This document shows, in pieces, positions 24,001 to 36,786 of a stretch of 64,000 nt of DNA. This DNA comes from Brevipalpus yothersi. Its lineage: Eukaryota > Arthropoda > Arachnida > Trombidiformes > Tenuipalpidae. Made by a program: the position numbers and the translations under genes. The first letter of the stretch is position 1, and every line of letters starts with the position of its first letter. The stretch lies in assembly GCA_003956705.1 (NCBI GenBank), contig QZCP01000184.1:25063-89062 (forward strand), written 5' to 3'. The notes beneath the pieces were generated by a model. It was not told the DNA's origin. It saw only the letters and a program-made list of their open reading frames with translations, and did no database searches.

Positions 24001-24421
24001 TTCTGATTCTCTTCTGAACTCCATTCTAGACGACACTCCATTCATGTTAGCCTTCAATAATCAACAATCAACCATGAATGACGCTACGGTTCTTGATGAT
24101 CCATTATATAGAGCAATTGCAGATCTATTTAAACTCTTCACAACCATTATCGGTGACTACCTAATATCCCAACGAACTCTTTTCCCTTTGATCTTCCTGG
24201 AACAACTCATCCTCTGTGGTAAACAGAATTCCAATAAAGTACTCCAATTCCTGCCATTTCAAGCCATAATCAGCTTGGTGAAGATTATGCCAGCCTCAAT
24301 ATCCTACGAATTTATATTAGCAGTTAGCCTGATGCAGACACCAAAAGCCCGAAAAATAGTTGCTCGTGCTCTATGTCAATTGAGACGAGCAAAAAACGAT
24401 GGACCTAAGATCAACTCTTGA
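21035..24421 (+). CDS. MED24: Mediator complex subunit 24, 1099 aa
   Basis: Two exons, 21035-21356 and 21444-24421. The 87-base intron is a multiple of three and contains no stop, so it looks like continuous coding sequence. Removing it restores the conserved junction (CLLDLCISLKQRI). The N-terminal region (LLLEAWRERWTPIDWAINIK, then the block with QALVGPIPN and SYLNHCISSQVVSYG) matches animal MED24 closely. A Ser/His-rich low-complexity insert lies at about residues 160-205, and another variable segment near residues 725-760. MED24 is a tail-module subunit that links Mediator to activators and Pol II in the nucleus. It is longer than human MED24 (989 aa), largely through these inserts. The first ATG of the frame is used, 65 bases after the possible start of transcription. 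It is convergent with NOP53, 105 bases apart stop to stop. Confidence 0.93.
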   Translation: MEAGNIGSTSKTSSIKSLLLEAWRERWTPIDWAINIKRVLPRGVSGDVYDLSNCILVQALVGPIPNQLFISYLNHCISSQVVSYGAVLSSIAKYQEFEKSQCIICLLGKLNFSCHFSRKTINLLIKMCQKFSYLLTDLCISLKQRINCYGSEEECFSLCKSLVSLALWLYSCIAHALDKLSKSKSSSSNPSTNQYSHHHASSTHNFASSTGSSSSSSFANLGAPLGEYASILEKTCDILSFISSSSFLKAIFHVGKSDDQVTYSKLLSKISEVEKLLSTGNPPSYLSPLNNSKELIDTILNFRKVLEWNNRDPIHIAIDSLKARRAASGCSNFPFSKSVAQTFNAIIAINAILNPTEDIDTFTRQIILAARLNDVPVSEVCCEVIRSCFIELANQSGTEGKSGGDMRWASFTFLKLPQFFSRLSAHLNENSEKKINGDLEKGIEKLLVYSPLLDLTDLKINCDCLELFLKRLMQNGFTESQKNRIMCKRFEDYHSRSRKKPIQEEGTGLILCTEPAATILFKSLDRDYSQNPEDLLAVLGKMVVKSALDAILNYAAAVGKLQSFTNKLILFNEFNKETSGEGGKASHFRTLLFDITFLLLCKIAQDWGTEIILNNSEPKDSFFATWCARTLPGNGHYYLPEAILSKSDPAHVEKLLTQLSSPNYKFTTSLVKWNEVCNNVPAVVKEILVAWEAGALAADNVKQILDNLVSKMCCLSVSASAWLCSYMSTLSPKEWDKPMAMLKLLITPNNNSQNVVTSSNGDYSNSNEAPQVNQPEQDDFYKDRSAFMSDIVRKMLKELDPSNSDLTASILSPVSHSEETLWKILEDVFSKAHSRSWLDQSGIRTIDTLLTFGGPNWFVGALIRLLFRFDHAIDLSRAVSLIFGLLHLEIQQCSLCLLVNILPGYLLKSNQQEVLVEPKTTALARLTVMTIFAALNESEERKAGRARVQKKYGFCGEVPLDYNFSNGENKFHANHSGEPRPSKMMRRSDSDSLLNSILDDTPFMLAFNNQQSTMNDATVLDDPLYRAIADLFKLFTTIIGDYLISQRTLFPLIFLEQLILCGKQNSNKVLQFLPFQAIISLVKIMPASISYEFILAVSLMQTPKARKIVARALCQLRRAKNDGPKINS

Positions 24422-24526
24422 TATTTGTAACAGATTATCACACTATCGTTTTACAAATTATGATTTATAAATGAATAACACCAAACAAATATTATTCATG
24501 TCACAAAAAATTGAATTTACAAAATC
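24422..24526. other. Very short convergent spacer MED24-NOP53
   Basis: Only 105 bases separate the two stop codons, with no canonical AATAAA on either strand. The two 3' ends probably overlap. Confidence 0.6.
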
Positions 24527-25821
24527 TCAATACACATCTGTGTCTTCTCGATGATCTCTCTTGAGAACATATTTAACATTCTTCTTGAACGATTTTGGAA
24601 TCAACTCTCTCGGTTCTATTAAATTACGCTTTTGGAGACTCTTGAAGCGTTCCTCAAATGGATTACCAGCTGTTTTGACCTCTCTTAATCGACCTTTAAG
24701 TTCATCAGTCGTATTTAGAGCTATCTCTGGCTCTTTATACTTGTATGGACCTAATCGATGAGGTTGAAACATCTTTTCTTCTTCTTTCTTCTTTCTCTCC
24801 TCTATTCGAGCTTGAGTGAGCTTTTCTTGAGCTGCGATTTCTTTTTTATATCGCTTCAATTGAAAAACTTGAGCTTCTTTCACACGTTTCTCCTTCTCTT
24901 GTTTTTTACGTTCCATTTCCATTTTAGCGATCATCTCTCGTCTTCTTTTGGCCTTACTTTTACGATCCTCAGCTCGAACCACTCTTTTAATAGGTCCATT
25001 TTTGAGATCTCCAACATTTTCATCATTATCGTTGGGCACTTCAACCTCATTTGCTGGAAAGAGACCAGCAGACATATCTTTAATGTATTCTTTCTGCAAT
25101 TCTTTCTCTGATTTAGCTTTCTTTTGATATCTCGTGAGAACACGATTCAAATGTTGTTCCTCCTTTAATCTAGCCAACTCAATTTCCCGGGCTTTCCTCA
25201 ATAAATCTCGATGATCCTTACGAGATGGATTAACAGAAGTACCAGGATGAGGCAATTCAACAGCCGGTAAAAGTGAGGGAACTTTCTTGTTTGGTTTAGA
25301 TTTAACAATCATTCCATCAGCCCAGACATCACGTGGTTTTGTGTCCAATTTTTTACGAATAGTTTTACCTACATTCTTGGGTATTTTTTCAGGCACTTTT
25401 CGTTTATGCTTTGATTTCATTTTCATTTTTGTGATTGGCTCTACTTTGGATGCAGGAATAAGGCGTCTATAAATAGCTGCATTTTTAACTATATCCTTAG
25501 TTGTTTTCAATGGGCGACTCTTGACCGGCTCTTGAGGTTTTGCTTCAACAGCATCCGATTCAGGAAGCTCTTTGATCTTGATCTTTTCACCCTTCTTTTC
25601 GATAGTGAAAAGAGGTTGATCATCTGGAATTCTAGATGGAAGAAACAAATATCATGAATATTGTCACATGCAATCACACCAAAATCGAATCACAACTAAT
25701 CTTACCCAACAATCTGTTTCAATCGTTGATCTTCATAAAATTCTTCAACATCATCAATATTCACTTTTCGCCACCCTTTCCTTCGACTTTTGGCAAACTT
25801 AGTTTTCCTCGAAGCAACCAT
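24527..25821 (-). CDS. NOP53: Ribosome biogenesis protein NOP53 (GLTSCR2), 406 aa
   Basis: Two exons, 25821-25706 and 25631-24527, joined in phase 2 across a 74-base intron. The N-terminal segment (SRRKGWRKVNIDDVEEF) and the C-terminal signature (RLGPYKYKEPEIALNTTDEL, then FEERFKSLQKRNLIEPRE) are those of NOP53. The middle (about residues 170-310) is a long Lys/Glu-rich charged helix. NOP53 is a nucleolar factor that joins late pre-60S particles and recruits the Mtr4-exosome for 5.8S 3'-end processing; the animal protein also has stress and p53-linked roles. Basic clusters throughout suit nucleolar targeting. The length is near that of human NOP53 (478 aa). It is divergent from EHBP1, with about 1.2 kb between start codons. 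Confidence 0.93.
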
Positions 25822-26982
25822 AGTCCCTACACTTAATCAAACTCTAAATCAATTTTAAAATCAAACTTCCAACAACCAAACACAATTCCAACATAAACAA
25901 CAACAACAACGCAGACTTGACAAAAGTCACTTCCCGAAATCAACTGATGATCCAGACCTTTTCCCAGATTCCAAAACTAAAATCCGTTTCCTTCTACTTG
26001 GAACATGTAGATCACAACCACTGATTATGAATCAATATTATTATGATCACACAATTGAATCAATCGCAAGAAAAACATTTCCTACAAGCATTTGATAAGC
26101 TTCTCAATAATCACGTGGAGAGAGAAAGATGTGAGAGAGAGAGAGAAAAGAGCTTCTCTTTCCTCACTTCTTTTCGTCACTCTATGCGTGTTGCATGTTC
26201 CTCATCTGTGTGCTCTTCACTTTTTCGTTGGTTTGTTTACACTTTTTATAGATTACTCATTTGATACACACACACATTTTTTGATCAGTTTCATCATCCA
26301 ATTGAACAGTGGGAATGGAATTGTGTGAATGAGAAAAATAATGTGTATGCGTTAAGTTTTTTTTTCTACCATCAATAGACTTGTTTGCATTGAGGCTACA
26401 ATTACAACTACTGCTATGAACATTTACTCTCTTGCATCGTGATTCGAAATTGGTGAAATCATTTTCTCACCATCTTCACTCCATTTCAATTGGGTGCAAA
26501 TCAACTGGTTAGCCAAAACAATAACAACAAGTGATTAGAGAGTGAGTTAGTGTGTGTGTGTATAAACTTATCGACGTCTTCATCTCATTTCTCATGGTTA
26601 ACTTATCTCAATTGAGCTCACCAAGATCACTCGAAAGGAAGGAAGACAACTTATCTTGAATGTGAATTTATTTTGAAGGATCTTTTCATATTTTCCTTTT
26701 CGACACTCTTTCATTCCGATTATACATCAATTTACATTACATACATTTACATTAATTTCCATTGTTTTCATAAGGACCAAATGAGTTTCGTTTTCAATAT
26801 CGAATTGAATTTGATTCCAGTTCAATTCTACATCAAATATATTTTTCCTTTACTGTATTCGAATCAATTGAAATTTTTCGAGCAAATCTACTTGTTACTC
26901 CTCAACTGATTCGAAACTCGATCGTGTTTTTGCTTCGAATTTCGTCCAAAAAAGTCAACCAATTTTGGGACCTCTATCAGAG
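25822..26982. other. Divergent region between NOP53 and EHBP1
   Basis: It contains GAGA-rich and CA/TG-rich short runs (for example 26108-26150 and 26268-26276) but no coding exon I can support. In particular no C2-domain exon of EHBP1 is seen here. The sequence just before the EHBP1 ATG (CCTCTATCAG then AGATG) could serve as a splice acceptor. Confidence 0.5.
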
Positions 26983-29900
26983 ATGAAAGATAGACCTAAT
27001 CAACTTGGTGATATTAATTTTGAAGATAATGCCGCTTCAGAATTGCCTTCGCCAACCGAAGATTTACTCTCTTGGTGCACCAGTATAACGAATGAATTTT
27101 ACGGTCTCAACGTCACTGATCTAACTCATTCATTCAAAGATGGAATGGCATTTTGTGCAATCATCCACCACTTTAGACCTGATCTCATCGATTACTATTC
27201 TTTAGATCCAAACAATGCTAAAGTCAATCTCAAATGTGCATTCGATGCCTCAGCTAAATTGGGCATTTCCTTCACTCGTCCTTCGGACATTATGATACTC
27301 GATGTTCCGGACAAGTTGTCTGTGATCACCAATCTACATCAATTGAGAGCTTTTTTTCGACACTCAAAAAATGGTACCACAAGTAGTAACACCTCATTGG
27401 ATGATGTCGAAAGTGACGATGATACATCACTACTCGGCTTCGAATGGCCTAGCTCGAAATCATCGAATCGTAAAAATACTTTCTCCAATGCTGAAGATCA
27501 TAGTGACAGTTTTTTGTTCGATAATCTTAACTTGACTGTTACCAAATTATCCGATGGTACACTTCAACTGGGAATGGACTCTGATGCTGGTTCCCACCAA
27601 CAGACTTCATCTGAAATGAGTCATGATCCACAGTCATCTGATCAGAACGATCATTCTCATCCAATTGCTAGTACTGCTAATAAGATTGTCCTAGGTCAAT
27701 CTCGAAATCGTATGAACAATCATACCCAAAAGCATGACAATAAATCACCATCATTAGCCAATACTTCACTCACCCCAAAGCGTGCAAGACCGATTCTTAT
27801 GACTCGAAAACAATTAACTAATCCTCTAGATTCTGACAGTGAGGATGAAGAATTGGGCCTGAAAAAAAGTCACAGTAAGTACACATACCAAAGATGATAT
27901 CATCAGATATCACCACGATCTACTTTCTATTAACATGACATGTAAGAAAAAAAATTTACATATTTTTTTCTTTCGCTTGTCCAGGTACACCTCACAAACG
28001 TTCCAATTCAATTTCTCAGTCAGCGTCTAGTGAATCACCGAAAGATATAATTGATCTTGCAAATACTCTTGAACATCACAAAGAAGAATTGTCTGAAGCT
28101 GTTCTGTCATTCCAAAATCCAGCCCAAACCTCATGCAATCTTCCACTATCTTCACGATCATCGTCATCTTCTTCTTCTCAAAAGAAAGCTCCCATCATTG
28201 ATTCAGAAACTGTAACTACTCAATCTGATAATCCACCGAAACAATCCAATCACTTAAATCTTAACAAAAATGGACAGCCTCTTGAGATAGCCCCTGGACT
28301 TTTAGATTTATCTCCACGCAAAGTTAATCGCCTAAAACGGGTTTCAGCAGGTGGCAGCAATATACCATTCCGTTTGGACGTCCAAAGAGTAAGATTTCCG
28401 ATTTTTTTGACAGGGAATCCTGCCTTGTAATCCCTACTAAACTCCGTCAAACTTTTCTAGGATCCGGAAACTGTTCGACTAGACATCAGGGAAAGAGCGA
28501 GAAAGCTTTACACAGAGGCGCGAAAAGATCGGCAGAACGATGTTACCAAACCATGTGATGATCCGGTATGTTCAAGGGACAATCGATTCATTTGAAGACT
28601 GTTTCATTCAAATTTTTCATTTTCAATTGACAGATCGAAAATGAAAGACGTGAAAAGTTGAAGCAACAAGCAAGAAGTTTATTAGCTCAAGTTAAACAGG
28701 GTAGAACTTCACTTTCCGATATCAGTCCTCTTTCTGCAACCAAGAGTCAAGATAAACAAGTGAAAGTGGATGAAAAATCTAAGATTATCTCAGGAAAGCA
28801 GAGGAATAGTTATCCAGATCACAATAATCGTATCAATTCGTTTGGTGAGTAAAGTTTGCTATATGATTTGGAGTGTTAATTTGTCAACTGGTCAGCTTAT
28901 CAACCTATTAGCTGTCTTAAAACTCGGATAATACCCAAAAATCTGGATCGACTTTATAGAAATCGAGACTTGTTGAATTTCATCTCGAACTGCCAAAATT
29001 CTAAGTCGTTCTATTTATCAGACTTCTCGAGTAGATTTTATTTTTTTTATTTCTCAATTCATACCTCCATTATACTCGAATTAATGATGATGAAAAGATT
29101 TAATAGATTTATACAAGATTTCACTAATCTGTGGGAATTTTCCAGATTTTAGCCGCTTCAAATTCCAGCAAGATGGTGAGTGAAGTTGATAAATAGCATC
29201 TTGTTCAGAATAGTCAATTTTCCTGTTTCTTTTTGCATCAGATCTCGCTAATCCTGGTGATGTCAATGCCCGTGAGTGATCATCGAATATTTTTCTATTA
29301 ATTCTTTCTATACACTCTTTTTTTCTTAACCCTTAAAACTTTCTTCTTCTTCCATCAAATTATCAGAAAAAAAAGATTCCAAAAAATCTTATGTTGAAAG
29401 TGAACTTGCTAAATTGGAAAAGGAACAAAAAGAAATTGACCGTGAAGCAAAGATAATTGAGACAAAATTGACGTTCATCATGAATAAAGGTAAATACTTT
29501 CACTCGATAAATTAATTTTGGGCCTGATAATCCTGTCCAGTAAATCATTTAAGCTCACCATTAGGGTCTATATTTCATCATCATGACTTCAAGGTTACAT
29601 GTGATCACCTTAGCCATTGTAGTTCATGTTTCATGTACCCATATACCTGTTCATTGCATCCGAAAAAAATACCATTTGATAACCCTAAGATGTCGCCATT
29701 ATCCCAAAAATCGAATAGACAATCTATTGGATGGTATAAGAGAAGAGAGAAAATTTTGATTAACCGTCCTTCAGATATTCGATGTCCTTCTTCCTATGTC
29801 ACTCTCATACTCATTCCACCGACATTTCGTTCTTTCTCATTAGATATTCATTTTCAATGATGTTAATAATTCATATCTTCTTCCAGACTCGGCTTCTTCT

Positions 29901-30820
29901 TCCTCTTCCTTCATGATGCTATTGTCAGAACTAACTTATTCTCCTTCTTTCCCTCTTTTTTTCTTCACCAACACATATATATTTCCTGGGGCTTCATTTC
30001 ATACCATTGAAGTTCTCATCATTACAATGGCTTCGGTGTAACCGTAAAAGTTGCTCTTAAATTTCTTTCCATAATTTATTCTCTCTCTCTCTCTATTTCT
30101 ATCCATCTATCTACCTATCTTCCCCTTCGAATATCATCATCATAATCATTTCTACGGTCAATATTGACGAATGAATGTGACAAGCGATGTGAAGTGAGAA
30201 GAAGAGAGAATGTCTCTGTCCTTCACATCTTCCATTCTTGTCATTACTTATTTTATGTATTTTCCTATCCACTTTCTCTCTCTATGCACAATGTACCTTA
30301 AAGGCTTCTTCTTTCAACGAAACTTTCACTTTTTCTACTACTCATCTCACATAGTTTGTATCAATATATATTGTTGATTCTATTTCTACTTCTACTTCTT
30401 CTTTTTCTTCCAAGAAATCATTATCAGGAAAATATTGGCTAGAAATGTCATCTGTCTAGTCATACATGTATATACGAAAGAAAAAAATTTATTCCAAACT
30501 CAGGCTCACTTTTCCCTGCTACCACTATTATTATTATTTGTTCACTTTCTTCTTTCACTCTCCTCTTCATCCATCTAATTGATCTATCTGTGTTCCTACG
30601 AAATGTTCGTTCCAATACCTCTCGATTGTTGACATTTGTGCTCAGCAAACCTCTCCTCATCCCCACACACACACACCTTCAATTCTTTTTATCTATCTCC
30701 TCTTCTTACGCAACTTCATTCGCTCTCCATCCTTCTTACAACGATTCCAGATAGATGAACATTTTGAAAAGCACCGATTTATTGATTCAAAATCTAGGCC
30801 CTTGAATCCTAGTGAGATAG

Positions 30821-30863
<43 letters not shown>

Positions 30864-33511
30864 TCTCCCTCTCTCTCTGCTCTCTTCTATTCAGTCTTTC
30901 AGTTATTTTCATTGACTCACACGCTCTCTCTCATCTTTCTTGATCTTAAAATTTTTTGACTGAACAATCGAATCGAAGGCGACTTAGTAGCTACCATGAT
31001 TAATTGACATGGATATGTTTGAGACTGTTGGAAGTCAGAACAACTTGAACGGGAACGTGACTTTTCCGAAAAAGAGACTCACAAAATACTTGCCAATGTT
31101 GAGAAGAGGGTTGCATTGAGAAGAGAGAGAGGAAGACGTTGGAAGTTTGTATTCATGATTTGGTTGAAGCTTAAGTGAATCATCCTCTATTCATCTTAAT
31201 TACAGCGTTTTCCGACTGAATGGCAGTCAAATTAAGAAAGATATTTCTGATGGATCGTGTCTTTAATTGTGATTATCTTTATAGGTGGTAATAGCGTGGA
31301 GGAAGAGCGCTATCTGCGTAAATGGTTCACTTTGGTGAACAGAAGGAATTCACTTTTGCGACGTCAAATGAAATTGAATATTTTGTAAGTATTTTTACCA
31401 TAAAATATATTTATATTCATTTTCAAATCAGTATACACATTATACCCTCCTCCATTATCCAATGGTTGATTGTATTACTTTCCTTCCCCTTGTAAAAATG
31501 TAAGAATCTTTAATTAATCATCACTAAGGGTGGGCATTCTTGCCAGATGATACTTCATCCTCCAGTATCATGTAGCCCTCACTGGAAGTTGTTATTAGAA
31601 CGCTCGCTCTATCAGTCATATACATCAGGCTACCATTCTGTAGCCCATGGAATCTCTATCGAGTTTCATGATGGTAGGAGCGAGAATGGGACTGGCTCTC
31701 AATCATCGCTCACGCACTCTTCTCTCTCTTTCTCTCTCTCTCCTCACTTTTTGCACAATAACGAAAATTTTTATCTTAAAACTGATCAAGTTATCCTAAG
31801 AAATAGATTCATTTGGGGACCATTCAAATGATCGTCAATCTTGGATATATTCAGATGATTTTAACCACTAAATCGGGCGATTATCCTCTATTTAGGGGTA
31901 TCAAAAATAGTAGAAGAAGCACACGAAGTGACATTAGTGCGTGAACTTAGCTCTAGATTAGAGTCTCTCTCTCTCTCTCTTCCGAAAAGATGCTACTAAA
32001 GATCAAGATTCATGATTAATTGACTTTTTCTGTGTGTCCGTGAAATATTTTCATTCCACTCTACTCCTTGGGCAACTTTACCTCTTGTACTTATGTATGT
32101 ATGTATACATCGATGTGTGTTTGTGAAGACATCATCGATTCATTTTATTCATCTCCTGCTGCTTTCTCTTGACTAAATTGAGATTTCTTCTTCTTAACTT
32201 AGTTTTTCTCTCTATGTTAATCATACTCTTTCCTCTTATACATGTACATATTCTTCCTATCTTTCTCACTACTGCTAAAAAATATATGCCATTCTAGAGC
32301 CCATCATCATTATTAGGGCTGTTTAAGGAAAATTTGAGATTGTTTTCGGATCAATTTGTAGCCTAATTCACATTGTATTTGAACATACCATGTTGAATTC
32401 ATTCTTTTCCTACTATCATGGAAACAAATTTATCCTTTGATTATTGTTTTAAAAATATTCGTAAATACCTTTATACTGGTCATCTTTCCTACTCTCGTTC
32501 CTCCATCCTCCTCTAGTATTAGCTTATTTGGTCAAAGTATCCACTAAAGAGGAGCAATTTAAAGATTATATCAGAAAGTTTAGATAAAAAAAATAGAATG
32601 AAACGATTTCATGGGCTTATATTTATATGTGATGTCTCGAGAAAAGAAAAGGAAAAAACTCTTCTTTCCTAAGATGAAATGGTTTCAACAGAACGATTGA
32701 TGTTGAAGAAAGATGAAGATGAAGATGAAGAGAAAAAAAGGAGAATGTTGTTGATAGCGTTGGTGATAGCTATTGAAAAAAAGATGATGATTCCAAAAAG
32801 TCAAATTTTTCTTTTTCTTCTTCCTTTTTCTTCCTCCCTCAGGCTATTATACATGCAGATGAAATTTATTCGATCCCAATATACACGATTGGCTTCATCT
32901 CATATACTTCATTCATTTGACTTTGGCGGCAAGATTATTTTTTGTTTATTGAATATTTCTTTCTGGAAGAAGCAAATTTGCTATCATCAAATGAATGCTA
33001 CAGTTTCTCTCTCACTCTCCTCTCATTCAATCTCATCTCCTTTAATTTTTTCTTACTAATAGAAAAAAATGTGCCGACAAATGCACGAAACACAGTCTCC
33101 ACTCACTTACACATTAAGAATCACATACACAAATTCACTTTGGACGAATATGACGATGAAAAGCCAAATGAAATCATCATATTATATGGTTTTGCATGTT
33201 ATAATTTAGCCCTTTTTCTACCATGTCCTACTTGCCTCCTCATCTTCATCTCTCTCTCTCTCTCTCTTTGGCCACGTAATTAAAGGGTCCTTGATGATAA
33301 CCATTGAAGATATATAATGTAGACTGATATTATTATTATAACCAGAAATACTTATCCAAGTTCATAAATATCCATCTCTGGTCATGCTAAATACTCTTGA
33401 ATGGGAAGAGGGGAGTGAGAAAGGTGAAAACTCAATTAAATGTCTGCAAATAAGCTAACATAGTATAACTTGACTCCACTTTGACAGGATAGAAGATTAT
33501 TAGCCTAAAGA

Positions 33512-33582
<71 letters not shown>

Positions 33583-34207
33583 CCTTCTTCTTTTTGGTCT
33601 AGGGCACTCTCAAATCTTGTTCACTTCATTTTCAATTCTCTTCCCTATCGAAAGAGAGAGAAAGAAAGAGAGAAAGATGAACGGTTTAACTTTTCCCGTC
33701 TAGTGAGTGTGTGTATCATTCGATTTGTGTTGCTAATGTTTGATATGAATTAAATTTGAATAGCATTGAACAGGTCGATAGCGGTGGGCTCATCTGAGAG
33801 GTGAAGATGATGATAAAGAAGAGGAAGAGGCAAAAAAACCTGATAATGGATAGGAAAATTGAAAAACTATTTCATCCTGTTTTATTCCCTTGATTTTTTT
33901 GCTCTCTATTTCGATTCACTTTTTATACTACTACTTGTACTACTAATACTACCTTGCCTCGCCTGTCACTCGATATTTTCATCCAAAATCATACTGTGTG
34001 TTTATGTGTGTACCATACTTCATGCCTCACTTACTACCATTCTTTTTTTTATCCCCACTCTGAATCAATTGGAAGCCCATTAGATGGGAATCATAAAATG
34101 AATACAATCGAATTAAATGCGTATTCAGTCACATTGTTCAAGTGATGCTGATTGTGAGTGAAAATCGTCCAACTATCCAGCAGAGATTGAAATAGATAGA
34201 TAGATGA

Positions 34208-34239
<32 letters not shown>

Positions 34240-34819
34240 AGAGAAATAGATTTATGAATGGAATGACAAGGATGATATGGCCGTTTCAATTCATTGAGTA
34301 TGGTCAAAATGTATTACAAGCCGTATATATGTAGATGGAGAGTACACATATACGTTAATATTTATACATATGAATGGATCAAAGACAGTGGGAGAGGGAA
34401 GAGAAATTGATGTTGGTGATGATGAAGATGAGGAAAAGATGCCGATGATTCTACTACCATCCATCCGATTGAAGGAATTATCATTCATATTTATAAATGG
34501 ATAGATATGCTTTCCATGTGACCATAGTTTTTCTACTGGATTTCACTCTCTCGCTCTATGGCTACCTTCTTTTCCTTTTCTCTGTTGGGCTTGGCCACCG
34601 ATGGTTACACCGAAGTGAGCCAATATACAGGCCTGGCCATTGCCGAAAAGCGTTTTTCTTCACTCTCTCTCTTTTCTATGGAAGAATCACGCGTGTGTCT
34701 ATGAGTCTGTTGTGTGTATGTATTGTGGCTCATTCACTTTCACTCTCTCTCTCTTCTCTCATTAGAGTTTCCTGTGGCCTTTCTAATCGCCTTTACTTAA
34801 ATCCCAGTGAGATCCCACT

Positions 34820-34883
<64 letters not shown>

Positions 34884-36491
34884 ACCTGAGACATATATTA
34901 AAAGAGCTGATCCACTCTTCTTCTCCTTCAGCACGATTTCTTTTCTTTCTTTCTTACTTACTTTCTCTCTCCTCACTCAACCAATTGACTGATTCCTTAG
35001 AGTAAAAGTGAGCAAGAGAAAACAAAAACATAGCAAATACATTGGATTGTAAAAAGAATAGTGAAAAGAGGAATGAGAATAGGAACAAGAAGAAGAGGAA
35101 CGAATAAGAACAAGGCTAAAATGTCAACGAGCTCTCGTTGAGAGAGGTGAATTTTTAGATTCACTCAACCTCTTCGGAAACAAAGTGTGAACATATCACA
35201 GGTATAGACTAGAATGAACATTTCAAAGTGAATTTTCAGGATTCAGTTAATTTTTCACCAAGTCTTCCATTGATCAGAAAGTGCCCTGGACAGACCAAAG
35301 TGCTAAGAGGCTATGCTTGATACGGAGTGTCTACCTCAAAAACTCCTACACCCAGCTTACTGAAATCCAATGGAAGCAACTGAATAAAACATTTTAAACG
35401 AATTTCACATAATAAAGGTGTATTTCCAATTCGCTTTCTCTCTTTCCGACTAGAGAATCTCAATTGCACGCTCATCTGTTTACCATGAGAGACCAGAAAA
35501 AATTACGCCAGATTTTGAGGATCCAAAACTGGTATATTCTTTCAAATGAATGACCTGTGATCTACATGTTCTATTTCTGTTTGATTTTCAATATTTTCTA
35601 CTTCTGCTTCCTGGTTTATGCATTCGTCTGCTATTCTCTCTCTTTCTCTCTTCTTTTCCATTCGCTTTCCATTCTTTCTCTTCTGTTGTCCCGCTTCTGG
35701 AATCAAAATCTGCATACAATTTTTCAGATCATTTAGAGTTTCCTCAGTCTCGTGGTATGGGCAAAAATTTTGATCCTTAAGACGATCCATTCAATAGTGA
35801 CAACAATATGGATATCATAGTCCCGGTGAGCTGGAGAGACTCAGTGATCCTAAGAAGCTGGCGCGAGAAGCCCTATCCTTGCCCATCTTTCTGCCTCTTT
35901 CTCTTTCTCTATCGCTTTTTTACTACTACTACACTCACTCAATCGCTTTGACACTCATCCGTTCATTGTTGTCAGGATCTAAACTGGCCATATTATGGTC
36001 ATACACCCTTGGCTTAGAACTATTTTCAAAATGCTTCGATAATCCCTATTTTTGCTGTTTCTTTCAGCAATATCACTACTACTACTACTACTACTACTTT
36101 TTCCAGACCGTTTTTATATATATTTCAGCCATTGAGAATTGGGTTCGTTCGCTTGATTCTTTTCTAAGAGAAAGAATATATACACTCATGACATCAGGCC
36201 AGTCTCCTTATTATGGGCCCAGATAATGAGGAGGCATACGAATGAGAGGAAAAAAACATGAGGCCACTGTTGCGTGTGTGCGTGTGTGCCGAACTATTTT
36301 GCATATGCGATGAAATATATATATATTTTTGTGCCCGATAAATATTTTCCTCTGGTAAAAAGCGCAAAATCTGTGGACGCTTCAATCCTCAAAGGTCTGT
36401 CTCTCTGTACTTTATTCTTCTGGAATACATACGCATATATATATACCTACTTGATGCTATGATTTTCGCCTATTTTCAGTTGCACCATTCG

Positions 36492-36555
<64 letters not shown>

Positions 36556-36741
36556 ATAAAGGATAGAAAAAAGTATATATGTATATTCATTTTTAGGTGT
36601 GTGCACCACTCATAACAGTGCCCAGTGGGAGAGAGAAAAAACATTCCCCAGTTAAGTATCACGATTTGCATTTTCACGACTTTGAACATGTCCCAAAATT
36701 TTTTCTATCTTGCCACCTTTGATTTGTATAAACGTACAGTA

Positions 36742-36786
<45 letters not shown>

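Noticed and set aside
31547..31831. 94-codon + frame preceded by an acceptor-like TTCTTGCCAG
   Set aside because: It does not fit the phase of the neighbouring EHBP1 exons (it would give an immediate TGA), and it degrades into CT-repeat translation.
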